From an uncultured Bacilli bacterium (GTDB lineage Bacteria; Bacillota_I; Bacilli_A; RFN20; CAG-826): 11,332 nt of DNA. Shown one piece after another: positions 1-7,247 of the stretch. The translations under genes and the position numbers were made by a program. The first letter of the stretch is position 1. Each line of letters opens with the position of its first letter. The notes under the pieces were generated by a model. That model had not been told where the DNA came from. It made no database searches and saw only the letters and a program-made list of their open reading frames with translations. The DNA lies in contig CAKPJO010000041.1 in assembly GCA_934162685.1 (NCBI GenBank), positions 1 to 11,332 of the forward strand. Direction: 5' to 3'.

Positions 1-2
1 CT

Positions 3-602
3 AAAAATCCTTGGGAATATATTTGGATTGAATTAAATGGTAACATGATTACAAAAATATACGAATGTCTTGATTTACCCGCACACAACATGCATATTGA
101 TATTTCTAATAATTTAGAAAATATAGTCGAATTATTAAATCAATTATTCGATGAATCTGAATTCATAAAAAATTCAAATGCCGAAACTTTACGTGTTAAT
201 TCTATATTACTTAGAGTATTCTCTTATCTTATAGAACAATATGGCATTGAAAAGCATTCTCCTTTATTAAGTAAAAAAGAAATTCAAATAAAAAAAATTA
301 TCGAATATATCGATAATAACTATACTTCTTCTACTTTAAGTGTTAAAAAAATTGCGGATTACTTTTATTTTGATCAAGCTTATTTAACAAGAATATTTAA
401 AAAAAACATGGGCATGTCACCCATGAAATATATTGTATATTTAAGAATGGAACGAGCATTAGAACTTATTAAGAAACAAACATTCTCAATTTCTCAAATT
501 GCTTACGCTGTTGGATATAAAAATCAATTTTATTTTTCTAAAGAATTCAAACAATATTTTGGAATGTCTCCATCAAAATATTTAAGTAGCATTATTTCTT
601 AG
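3..602 (+). CDS. AraC-family transcriptional regulator, 5' end outside the window
   Basis: The reading frame is open from the left edge (199 residues seen), and the true start lies before base 1. The first in-frame ATG (base 45) is not the start: the codons before it read NPWEYIWIELNG, which matches the end of the cupin-like sensor domain of sugar-responsive AraC/MsmR-type regulators. The C-terminal ~100 residues carry the two helix-turn-helix units of the family: a first with KIADYFYFDQAYLTRIFKK, and a second with ISQIAYAVGYKNQFYFSKEFK followed by the typical FGMSPSKY ending. It should be a cytoplasmic DNA-binding protein responding to a small ligand, probably a sugar. It converges with the RDD gene and their ends overlap by 11 bases. 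Its target is unknown; a carbohydrate locus to the left or the rhamnose operon are both possible. Family assignment is firm, ligand is not. Confidence 0.88.
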   Translation, partial: KNPWEYIWIELNGNMITKIYECLDLPAHNMHIDISNNLENIVELLNQLFDESEFIKNSNAETLRVNSILLRVFSYLIEQYGIEKHSPLLSKKEIQIKKIIEYIDNNYTSSTLSVKKIADYFYFDQAYLTRIFKKNMGMSPMKYIVYLRMERALELIKKQTFSISQIAYAVGYKNQFYFSKEFKQYFGMSPSKYLSSIIS

Positions 603-1914
603 TTAGATCTTTTCGCTCATGATTATCAAAAGAAGATGAATCAAAATATGTTTTATCTTCTTTTTCTTCTATGGTTTGCTCTTCATTTACTTTACTATCA
701 GTTTTATTTTCATCATAATAACGTAAATCGATACAATAGGTACCAGCAATTTTATCTTCTAAAGAAGTTTTATTTTTAGAGACCACCATAACTATAAAGG
801 ACACAAATGCCACTATTGCGGTGATCGCCATTATCGAAAACATAGAGAATCCTACTCCTGATATTTCAAACAATGGATACATCCATCCAGTATTAAGCCC
901 ACCGCTAAAGAAGCAAGTAATAATCATTAAGCCAAAATACACAAGGAAATTTAATAAGTTTCTTATAATAAACTGTTTATTAGTTGCTTCATATCCTTCA
1001 ATATCAACAACTTGTAATTTAGTCAGTCTTTTACCAACTGTTTGAAGATTTTTAAATATGAATTGTGGCACTAAAATAGTTATAATAAACGCTAACACAT
1101 AAGAAATCACTGTTGCACCACTTACGATATATGAGCATGAAGCATAATTTGTTTTATAAAGTTGGAAATGTTCTTGAAAACGCGAAGAATTTATTAATTC
1201 ATCAACTTCAATATTCCATACTCTTTCATAATTTACACGCAAGTAATTATAAATTTGAACACCGGCATCATATTTTTCTTCAATGCGTTTTAAAAGTTTA
1301 ATTGCTTCACTACTTTTTAAATATGGTAAAGAATAATTAACATCATCAAATACCCACATTTCAATATTAGTGGCATTATCTTTATATACTTTATAAAAAT
1401 ATTCTTTTGGTGATTTTCCTTTAAAATCTACAATGTCATTTTCTTTTCCATTATAAGTGTTATTATTTGTTACATAATTAACATAAAAATTAGCTAAATA
1501 ATCATTTTCATAAGTTGCACAAGGTACCTCTATCTTATTAATATAATCAAGTAAATCATTTTCTTTAAATGGCTCTGGATCCATTTGATAACTATAAAGA
1601 ATATGTTTATAACAATAATCTTTAAAAGTTAATTCTTGATCACGAGGAGTTTGGTATTTATGATCTTCATTATCAACAAATTCATATATTTTTGCTGATT
1701 CTTCAATCTCATAACAAGCAATCATTTCTTCATTTACTTTATTCTCTTTTTCTTTATAAAATGAGGCGTTATTTAAAATACCAAAAGAAATAAGCATGAG
1801 TAAAAAAGACACTACAATAAGAAGGACAGCGTCAATGCAATATGCGCTTACTCTTCTACCAGAAGATGCTGGTAATTCATTTTTATAAGGTTGTAGGTTC
1901 TTTCTTCTAGCCAT
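592..1914 (-). CDS. RDD-family membrane protein with large extracytoplasmic insertion
   Basis: 440 residues. The N-terminus has the RDD signature (R20/R21, A24, D28) leading into a first membrane segment at about 27-47. Further segments lie at about 262-286, 319-338 and 352-378. VGKRLTKLQVVD (293-304) and SLEDKIAGTYCID (384-396) are the usual conserved RDD motifs. About 210 residues (48-260) separate the first two segments, far more than in a plain RDD domain. The stretch is hydrophilic, rich in Tyr/Asn/Glu and contains Cys67, Cys101, Cys132 and Cys260; topology suggests it lies outside the cell. A charged tail of about 45 residues follows the last segment. The gene is last in the rha operon, 25 bases after the ABC ATPase, with AGGAG nine bases before ATG. 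RDD proteins have no single known function; some are implicated in transport. A role in rhamnose or glycan uptake is only an inference from position. Confidence 0.85.
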   Translation of the reverse strand: MARRKNLQPYKNELPASSGRRVSAYCIDAVLLIVVSFLLMLISFGILNNASFYKEKENKVNEEMIACYEIEESAKIYEFVDNEDHKYQTPRDQELTFKDYCYKHILYSYQMDPEPFKENDLLDYINKIEVPCATYENDYLANFYVNYVTNNNTYNGKENDIVDFKGKSPKEYFYKVYKDNATNIEMWVFDDVNYSLPYLKSSEAIKLLKRIEEKYDAGVQIYNYLRVNYERVWNIEVDELINSSRFQEHFQLYKTNYASCSYIVSGATVISYVLAFIITILVPQFIFKNLQTVGKRLTKLQVVDIEGYEATNKQFIIRNLLNFLVYFGLMIITCFFSGGLNTGWMYPLFEISGVGFSMFSIMAITAIVAFVSFIVMVVSKNKTSLEDKIAGTYCIDLRYYDENKTDSKVNEEQTIEEKEDKTYFDSSSFDNHERKDLTKK

Positions 1915-1939
1915 GCTTATTTTCTCCTAATTCACTTAA

Positions 1940-3670
1940 TTATTTTATAAGTTTTTTGGTAATACGGTCAAATAAATGTATTTTAGAAATATCAAATACT
2001 AATTTAATCTCATCACCTGAATGCACTAATGTTTTAGCGTGAATCTTAGACACTATTTCATCACTTTCGAAATTCGTGTGAACGTAATATTCATGTCCTA
2101 ATAGTTCAGCGACACTAACAGTTAAATTAAATTCTTGCGATATATCTCCATCTGTTAAAACACGATTAGATTGATAAATATCTTCTGGTCTAATACCGAA
2201 TATAACTGGTACATCTTTTTTGACATCAATATTTTTCATTTCTGCAATAGTGTTAATTAAATATTCGCGGCGACTATTGCTTTCTTCACAAGCTTTAAGT
2301 TCTTCTTTTAACTTAATTAGTTCATTTTCTAACTTAGCATCTTTTGTACTTTCAATTTCTTTTTCTACATTACTTATTTTAGTCAAATATTCATTTCTTT
2401 CAATAAATTCTTTGTCTAAGTTAGTAAGTTCAACTTGCAAATCCGCCAACTCATCTTTATAGAATTTGTTTAAAGCAGTTCCAAAATCTTTTGGTAAATT
2501 GATAACTGTACCTTTTTCAAACATTAATTTGCCTTTATTAAAAGTTGCATTCATCATATTCATTGCTGGTGAACCAATGAATGTTGCCACGAATACATTT
2601 GCTGGATGATTATAAATTTCAATAGGTGTACCTATTTGTTGAATATATCCTTTATTCATAACAACTATTCTTGTTGCCATAGTCATAGCTTCAGTTTGGT
2701 CATGAGTAACATAAATTGTTGTAGCGTTTAATGTATTATGTAAACGAATAATTTCACTACGCATTGCCACTCTTAACTTAGCATCTAAGTTACTTAAAGG
2801 TTCATCCATCAAGAATACTTTAGCATTTTTAACTATTGCTCGCCCTAACGCTACACGTTGGCATTGTCCACCAGATAAAGCTTTAGGTTTACGGTTAAGA
2901 TATTCTTCAATTTGTAGAATGCGTGCTGCATCTTCTACACGTTTACGAATTTCTTCTTTTGGTAAATGTTTATTTTCATAAATTTCTACTGGAGTTACTT
3001 TTAAATAACTAATCTTTTCTTCTAAACCTTTGATATCTTTTTCTAATTCTTCTAAGTTTTCTCCTTCTTCAGGATCTTTAGCGTATTGTTTTAAATCATG
3101 TAATTGTGTTTCTAATACTTTTATTGCTTTTTTATTAATGCCAAGAATCGGCTTTCCGTTTTCATCAACTTTTAACATTGGGACTTTACGGATTTTTAAA
3201 CCAAAAGCCATGTTACCCGCAACTGACATATGTGGATATAAAGCATAGCTTTGGAAAACCATTGCAATATCACGATCTTTAGGATGCAATTCATTTGCAT
3301 ATGTATTGTCAATGAATAAATCACCGGCAGTAATGCTCTCTAATCCCGCAATCATGCGAAGAGTGGTTGATTTTCCACATCCCGATGGTCCAACAAGTAC
3401 AATAAACTCATGTTTTGCAATATCAAGGTTAAAATCAAAAACGGCTTGTACTTTATTATCATAAATTTTATTAATATGCTTTAAAGAAATATAAGCATCT
3501 TTAGGTGCTTTCTTTATTTTCTTTTGGCTTTTCTTTTGATAACTAACCATCTCGTTATAAATACGAGTGCGTTGTTTTTCTAATTGTTTTTCCTTTAACT
3601 TCGCTTCATTAGCTTCTTTCTTTTTTAACAATTTTGCTTCTTTAATTTCGTTAGCCGTTTTTTTATCCAT
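1940..3670 (-). CDS. MsmX/UgpC/MalK-type carbohydrate ABC transporter ATP-binding protein, enlarged
   Basis: 576 residues, against roughly 360-370 for the family. Nucleotide-binding motifs are intact: Walker A GPSGCGKST (94-102), Q-loop Gln140 in VFQSYALYPHMSV, signature LSGGQ (265-269, then Cys where Arg is usual), Walker B FLMDE (286-290), D-loop SNLD, and His323 in YVTHDQ. FGIRPEDI (491-498) and KIHLFD near the end belong to the MalK-type regulatory (OB/TOBE) domain. The extra length sits in three charged, coiled-coil-like blocks: the N-terminal ~55 residues, about 165-237 between the Q-loop and the helical subdomain, and about 402-486 inside the regulatory domain. ATG at 3670 is chosen over an upstream in-frame TTG because AAGGAGG lies eight bases before it. 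It would energise sugar import on the inner membrane face. Permeases and a binding protein are not present, so it probably serves transporters encoded elsewhere. Long homologues are, from memory, known in mycoplasmas. Confidence 0.92.
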   Translation of the reverse strand: MDKKTANEIKEAKLLKKKEANEAKLKEKQLEKQRTRIYNEMVSYQKKSQKKIKKAPKDAYISLKHINKIYDNKVQAVFDFNLDIAKHEFIVLVGPSGCGKSTTLRMIAGLESITAGDLFIDNTYANELHPKDRDIAMVFQSYALYPHMSVAGNMAFGLKIRKVPMLKVDENGKPILGINKKAIKVLETQLHDLKQYAKDPEEGENLEELEKDIKGLEEKISYLKVTPVEIYENKHLPKEEIRKRVEDAARILQIEEYLNRKPKALSGGQCQRVALGRAIVKNAKVFLMDEPLSNLDAKLRVAMRSEIIRLHNTLNATTIYVTHDQTEAMTMATRIVVMNKGYIQQIGTPIEIYNHPANVFVATFIGSPAMNMMNATFNKGKLMFEKGTVINLPKDFGTALNKFYKDELADLQVELTNLDKEFIERNEYLTKISNVEKEIESTKDAKLENELIKLKEELKACEESNSRREYLINTIAEMKNIDVKKDVPVIFGIRPEDIYQSNRVLTDGDISQEFNLTVSVAELLGHEYYVHTNFESDEIVSKIHAKTLVHSGDEIKLVFDISKIHLFDRITKKLIK

Positions 3671-3678
3671 GAGTGGCT

Positions 3679-3685
3679 CCTCCTT
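3679..3685 (-). promoter_or_regulatory. Ribosome-binding site that fixes the ABC ATPase start
   Basis: AAGGAGG on the minus strand, eight bases before the ATG at 3670. Its first two bases are the last two of the rhaD stop codon, so ribosomes finishing rhaD end on this site, which suggests coupled translation. It lies downstream of the alternative TTG codon at 3691 and therefore argues against that start. Confidence 0.8.
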
Positions 3686-4475
3686 AATCAATTATGCCTT
3701 TACGATAATTTATTTTAAATGCTTTTGCTAATACAATTAATTGTTCATTAGTAATGGATTGATAAATCTTTTTATCAAAGACTTTCATATAAATTTCTGC
3801 GGCTTTCTCGATAGTTTCGATTAAGCCAAACACTTCATCAAGAGTTTTTCCTGTGCAGAATATTCCGTGTTGCGCCCAAATAACTGAACGATATTCTTTC
3901 ATTTCTTTAGCGGTAGCCATACCAATTTCATCTCCGCCACATAACATCCAAGGAAGTACAGATACTCCTTCAGGGAAAACGACAATTGATTCAGTTTGCA
4001 TCTTCCATAATTGTTCAGTGAAATATGAAGAAGATAATGGACAAACATGAGTCATACAAATGATATTAGTGGTATGACAATGAATTACCAAACGATGTTC
4101 TTCATCGACTTTTAAACGTTCAATATGACAGTTTAAGTGCGTTGGTGCTTCAGAAGTTGGTCTTCCGCCATCACTATATCCCCAAATAAGTCCTAAGTTA
4201 TGAGCATCAATGACTTTCATAATACCTAAGTTTTCTTCTGGGAATTGCTTACAATTACGGAAATATTTTCCTGTACCAGTAATAATAAAGTATTTTCCAA
4301 TTAATGGTGTCATATCAAAATCATAATGGAATGTTCTAATTATTTCATCTTTAAGTCCTAAAGATTTAACTTCTTCACTAGTTAAGATATAAGAAAGGTT
4401 ACCACCATTTCTTTCATCCCAGCCATGTACATAAAGTTGATCTAAAATATTTGTTACTTGTTCAATGCAGTTCAT
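3684..4475 (-). CDS. rhaD: Rhamnulose-1-phosphate aldolase
   Basis: 263 residues, close to E. coli RhaD (about 274). A class II, zinc-dependent cytoplasmic aldolase that splits L-rhamnulose 1-phosphate into dihydroxyacetone phosphate and L-lactaldehyde. Visible family features: GGNLS (24-28) of the phosphate site, FIITGTGKYFRN (63-74), PTSEAPTH (106-113) with the catalytic Glu109, zinc ligands His132 and His134 in VIHCHTTN, and the third ligand His203 in WAQHGIF. The following region, CTGKTLDEVFGLIETIEKAAEIY (residues 207-229, read here as one block), has the usual RhaD form. ATG has AGAGG eight bases upstream, only four bases after the rhaA stop. Position after rhaB and rhaA in the B-A-D order supports RhaD over the related fuculose- or ribulose-phosphate aldolases/epimerases. 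Confidence 0.95.
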   Translation of the reverse strand: MNCIEQVTNILDQLYVHGWDERNGGNLSYILTSEEVKSLGLKDEIIRTFHYDFDMTPLIGKYFIITGTGKYFRNCKQFPEENLGIMKVIDAHNLGLIWGYSDGGRPTSEAPTHLNCHIERLKVDEEHRLVIHCHTTNIICMTHVCPLSSSYFTEQLWKMQTESIVVFPEGVSVLPWMLCGGDEIGMATAKEMKEYRSVIWAQHGIFCTGKTLDEVFGLIETIEKAAEIYMKVFDKKIYQSITNEQLIVLAKAFKINYRKGIID

Positions 4476-4479
4476 TTTT

Positions 4480-5724
4480 TTATCCTCTTTGTTTTAAAAC
4501 ATTTTCTTCATATTCTTTAACATCTTCAAACCAAGTTACTTCATCACTTGGAACGCCTTCTTTTTTGCAATATTCTTTCCATACTTCATCAATAGGCATT
4601 AATTTCATTTGTTCTTGTAAAACAAATAATTTTGTAAAGTTTTCTTCATCTTGAAGTTTTTTCATTTGTTCCCAAGGTGTTAATAAAGCAATTAATAATG
4701 CTTTTTGCATATTTCTTGCACCAAGAGCTAAAGCTGCAACTCTATTAATAGATGCATCAAAATAATCTAAACCAATATAAGTTTTATCTAAAGCGTTACA
4801 TCTTACTAATTCATTAGCGACATCTTGTAATTCATCGTTAAGTTTTAAGACATGGTCACTATCCCATCTTACTGGTCTAGATACGTGAAGCGCTAATTTC
4901 TTTGAGAATAATAATACTGAAGGGATTTTATCAGCAACATTTTCCGTTGGATGGAAATGTCCAGTATCCAATAAACATAATATATCATTTTTTAAGGCAT
5001 ATCCCATATAAAATTCATGAGAGCCAGTTGTATAAGATTCCATACCGATACCAAATACTTTTGATTCAACAGAATCATCCATATAATGATGATCACATTT
5101 AACACTATAAATCTTATCTAAAGAATCTTTAAGTCTTGCTCTAGGACCCATACGATCACCTGGAATATCTTTTAGGCCATCTGGAATCCAAATATTACAT
5201 AATGATTTTTGATGCAACTCTTTACCAAAGTACTCCGAAATTTTTCTAGATGCGATGCAGTGTTTAATCCAGTAATTACGGATGTTTTCATCTGGTGAAG
5301 ATAAAGTCATATTATCCTTAACCATTGGACTAGAAAAGCAAGTTGGATTAAAATCTAAGCCATAGCCTCTTTCACGCGCATAGTTAACCCAAGCCTCAAA
5401 ATGTCTTGGTTCTAAATCCGCACGATCAACCAATTCATCACTAACACGATATATGGCGTGTAAATTAATTTTTTTAGAGCCTGGGACATAGCTAAGTGCT
5501 TTATCTAAATCTTTAGTTAATTCTTCAAAATCACGTGCTTTTCCTAAATAATTACCAGTTGTTTGAATACCACCAGTTAAAGGCCCAGCATTTTCAAATC
5601 CTTGGACGTCATCAAGTTGCCAGCAATGAATTGATACTTTAACTTTTGCTAAAGTACGCATAGCTTTGTTAACATCCACTCCGATACTTTTAAATTTTTC
5701 CACTACTTCTTTTTTCATAATCAT
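4480..5724 (-). CDS. rhaA: L-rhamnose isomerase
   Basis: 414 residues (E. coli RhaA about 419). Cytoplasmic metal-dependent isomerase, L-rhamnose to L-rhamnulose, first step of the pathway. Family blocks are all visible: HCWQLDDVQGFE (33-44), GGIQTTGNY (51-59), YTTGSHEFYMGYAL (231-244), the metal-site segment LLDTGHFHPTEN (251-262), HVSRPVRWDSDHV (280-292) and YIGLDYFDASINRVAA (316-331). Conserved acidic and His residues of the metal centre (Glu229, Asp253, His280) are present. Its ATG overlaps the rhaB stop in ATGA, indicating translational coupling. The exact start is uncertain: GGAGG is four bases from the ATG at 5724 and ten from the in-frame ATG at 5718, so the protein may be two residues shorter. 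Confidence 0.97.
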   Translation of the reverse strand: MIMKKEVVEKFKSIGVDVNKAMRTLAKVKVSIHCWQLDDVQGFENAGPLTGGIQTTGNYLGKARDFEELTKDLDKALSYVPGSKKINLHAIYRVSDELVDRADLEPRHFEAWVNYARERGYGLDFNPTCFSSPMVKDNMTLSSPDENIRNYWIKHCIASRKISEYFGKELHQKSLCNIWIPDGLKDIPGDRMGPRARLKDSLDKIYSVKCDHHYMDDSVESKVFGIGMESYTTGSHEFYMGYALKNDILCLLDTGHFHPTENVADKIPSVLLFSKKLALHVSRPVRWDSDHVLKLNDELQDVANELVRCNALDKTYIGLDYFDASINRVAALALGARNMQKALLIALLTPWEQMKKLQDEENFTKLFVLQEQMKLMPIDEVWKEYCKKEGVPSDEVTWFEDVKEYEENVLKQRG

Positions 5725-7106
5725 TTTACCTCCCTAACAATAAATGATTTATAAACTAATTGTCTTGCTTCTTGAATATTTTGAATTACTCCATCATGAA
5801 TTAATTGCACTAATATATTTCCAATTGCGGTTGCTTCAATTGGACCAGCATAAACATCAAGACCAGTGTATTTTTTAGTTAACTCATTTAAGTAATTATC
5901 TTGACATCCTCCACCAAAGATATAAAGTTTATGGAATTTTCTCCCGGTTATATCTTCAATTTCCTTAATGGCATTTTTATAAGCATTCGCTAATGAATGA
6001 TAAGTTACACTAAGTACATCTTGAATTTCTAAATGTTTATTTGGAAATATACTTTTTATTGCATTAATCATTGAGTGTGGCGCTAAAAAGATATTATCAT
6101 TAACATCCACTACTTCATTAAATGTTGAAGTTTTAGCTAAGTTTATCATTTCTGGGAATGTTACTTTTTTGTTTATAATTTGCATATATTCTTTACGAAT
6201 ATTTTGTAACATCCATGATCCCATAATATTTTTTAAATAACGAAAGTTTTTATATGCTCCACCTTCATTAGTGAAGTTTGCTTCTTTACTCTCTGTGGTT
6301 AATATTGGTTCTTTATTTTCTACGCCAATTAAAGACCAAGTGCCAGAGCTTAAATATATTTCATCTTCACTACTTGGATACGCTAATACAGCACTTCCTG
6401 TATCATGAGTGGCGACAAGAATTACTTTGGCATTAAAACCAACTTCTTCTTCTATTTCTTTTTTTAATGAGCCAACTTCTTCACCAGCAAAAGAAAGATT
6501 TTTAAATAAGTGCGATGGTAGTTGAAGTCTATTGATAATTTCTTTTGACCAGCTTCTATTTTTAGCATCTAATAAAGAAGTTGTTGATGCGTTTGTATAT
6601 TCTTGCTTTTTCACACCTGTTAAACAAAAACTTAAGAAATCTGGAATCATGAGCATATTAGAAGCATTTTTTAATCTTCCGCTTAATAAATCATCATATA
6701 ACTGATAAATAGTATTAAAAGGTTGTTTTTGAATACCAGTAATACTATATAATTCATTTAAAGAAATTTTATCTTCCACTAACTTAATAACTGATTGTGT
6801 TCTATTATCTCGATATGCGTACACTGGGCGAATTATATTATCTTCGTTATCTAATAAGACGTAATCAACGCCCCATGTATCAAGACCAATTGTTGAAGGA
6901 ATTTTATTTAACTCTTTACATTTTTTTAATCCGTTTTTAACTTCATTTACTAAATGATCAATATCCCAGCATAAATGGCCATTACTAGAAATCATTTGAT
7001 TTTCAAAGCGATATATCTCTTCCATTACTAATTTATTGTTTTCCATATGGCTTAATATATGGCGACCACTTGATGCTCCGATATCAATAGCTAAATAATA
7101 ATTCAT
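5721..7106 (-). CDS. rhaB: Rhamnulokinase (FGGY family)
   Basis: 461 residues, a usual length for the family. It phosphorylates L-rhamnulose with ATP to give rhamnulose 1-phosphate in the cytoplasm. The N-terminal sugar-kinase phosphate motif is AIDIGASSGRHIL (6-18), with LDTWGVDYVLLD (75-86) of the substrate site. The second domain has THDTGSAV (233-240) with the candidate catalytic base Asp235, SSGTWSLIG (253-261), and FGGGCQDNYLNELT (397-410) running into GPIEATAIGN (421-430), the adenosine-side FGGY signature. GASSGR and the rhaBAD order favour RhaB over fuculo- or xylulokinases. AGAGG is five bases before ATG. It is the first gene of the rhamnose operon, transcribed away from the AraC-type regulator. 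The TGA stop is used as termination, with no long read-through possible in this frame. Confidence 0.96.
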   Translation of the reverse strand: MNYYLAIDIGASSGRHILSHMENNKLVMEEIYRFENQMISSNGHLCWDIDHLVNEVKNGLKKCKELNKIPSTIGLDTWGVDYVLLDNEDNIIRPVYAYRDNRTQSVIKLVEDKISLNELYSITGIQKQPFNTIYQLYDDLLSGRLKNASNMLMIPDFLSFCLTGVKKQEYTNASTTSLLDAKNRSWSKEIINRLQLPSHLFKNLSFAGEEVGSLKKEIEEEVGFNAKVILVATHDTGSAVLAYPSSEDEIYLSSGTWSLIGVENKEPILTTESKEANFTNEGGAYKNFRYLKNIMGSWMLQNIRKEYMQIINKKVTFPEMINLAKTSTFNEVVDVNDNIFLAPHSMINAIKSIFPNKHLEIQDVLSVTYHSLANAYKNAIKEIEDITGRKFHKLYIFGGGCQDNYLNELTKKYTGLDVYAGPIEATAIGNILVQLIHDGVIQNIQEARQLVYKSFIVREVK

Positions 7107-7119
7107 AAGTGCCTCTTTC

Positions 7120-7135
7120 TTGCATCACCATGCAA
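7120..7135 (-). promoter_or_regulatory. Hairpin/inverted repeat in the rhaB leader
   Basis: TTGCAT and ATGCAA form a perfect six-base inverted repeat around a four-base centre. In the rhaB transcript this makes a small hairpin ending directly before the GAAAGAGG ribosome-binding region. It could protect the 5' end, affect translation, or be a protein-binding site in DNA. It has no U-tract and is not a terminator. Confidence 0.45.
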
Positions 7136-7154
7136 ATAGTTTTTAACCACTTAA

Positions 7155-7183
7155 ATAATAAACGTAAAGCGCTTTATTAAATA
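7155..7183 (-). promoter_or_regulatory. Probable rhaBAD-operon promoter with cre-like palindrome
   Basis: On the minus strand a TATTAT -10 box lies at 7155-7160. With a 17-base spacer the -35 position is 7178-7183, which reads TATTTA, a poor -35 box, as is common for activator-dependent sugar promoters. Between them lies TAAAGCGCTTTA (7165-7176), a perfect 12-base palindrome with a central CG. Its AAAGCGCTTT core resembles CcpA (cre) and other LacI-family operators, but the outer TG/CA bases of the cre consensus are missing. Binding there would block the promoter. All by eye; no start site is known. Confidence 0.45.
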
Positions 7184-7211
7184 TAACAATATTGCAATTT
7201 TATATAACAAT
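7181..7211. repeat. 10-base direct repeat, 21-base period, candidate AraC-type operator
   Basis: ATATAACAAT occurs at 7181-7190 and again at 7202-7211 (read on the minus strand as ATTGTTATAT twice). The start-to-start distance of 21 bases is two helical turns, the layout expected for the two subunits of an AraC-family dimer. The copy nearer rhaB overlaps the -35 position of the rhaB promoter. The other lies between the -35 and -10 boxes of the regulator's own promoter. This fits activation of the operon and self-repression by the 7248-8060 regulator. The repeat is AT-rich, so chance remains possible. Confidence 0.55.
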
Positions 7212-7221
7212 CGTGTATTAT
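7192..7221 (+). promoter_or_regulatory. Promoter of the divergent AraC-type regulator
   Basis: TTGCAA (7192-7197) and TATTAT (7216-7221) are separated by 18 bases, a fair sigma-A type promoter. It would start transcription around 7228, about 20 bases before the ATG at 7248. AAGGAG at 7233-7238, nine bases before the ATG, is the ribosome-binding site. The distal copy of the direct repeat lies in the promoter spacer. Confidence 0.5.
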
Positions 7222-7247
7222 ATTTTTATATAAAGGAGAGGGATAAT

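Noticed and set aside
45..602. ATG at 45 as the start of the first AraC-type gene
   Set aside because: The in-frame codons before it encode a conserved AraC sensor-domain segment (NPWEYIWIELNG), so the gene runs in from outside the window.
3668..3691. TTG at 3691 as the start of the ABC ATPase
   Set aside because: It would overlap the rhaD end and put AAGGAGG inside the gene; ATG at 3670 has that site at the correct distance.
4880..4900. cre-like GAAGCGCTAA inside rhaA
   Set aside because: It sits in conserved coding sequence, matches the consensus only in its core, and is far from any promoter.
5721..5724. Mycoplasma code (TGA as Trp)
   Set aside because: rhaB ends at TGA in an ATGA overlap at the expected protein length, and tryptophans in conserved motifs that I checked use TGG.
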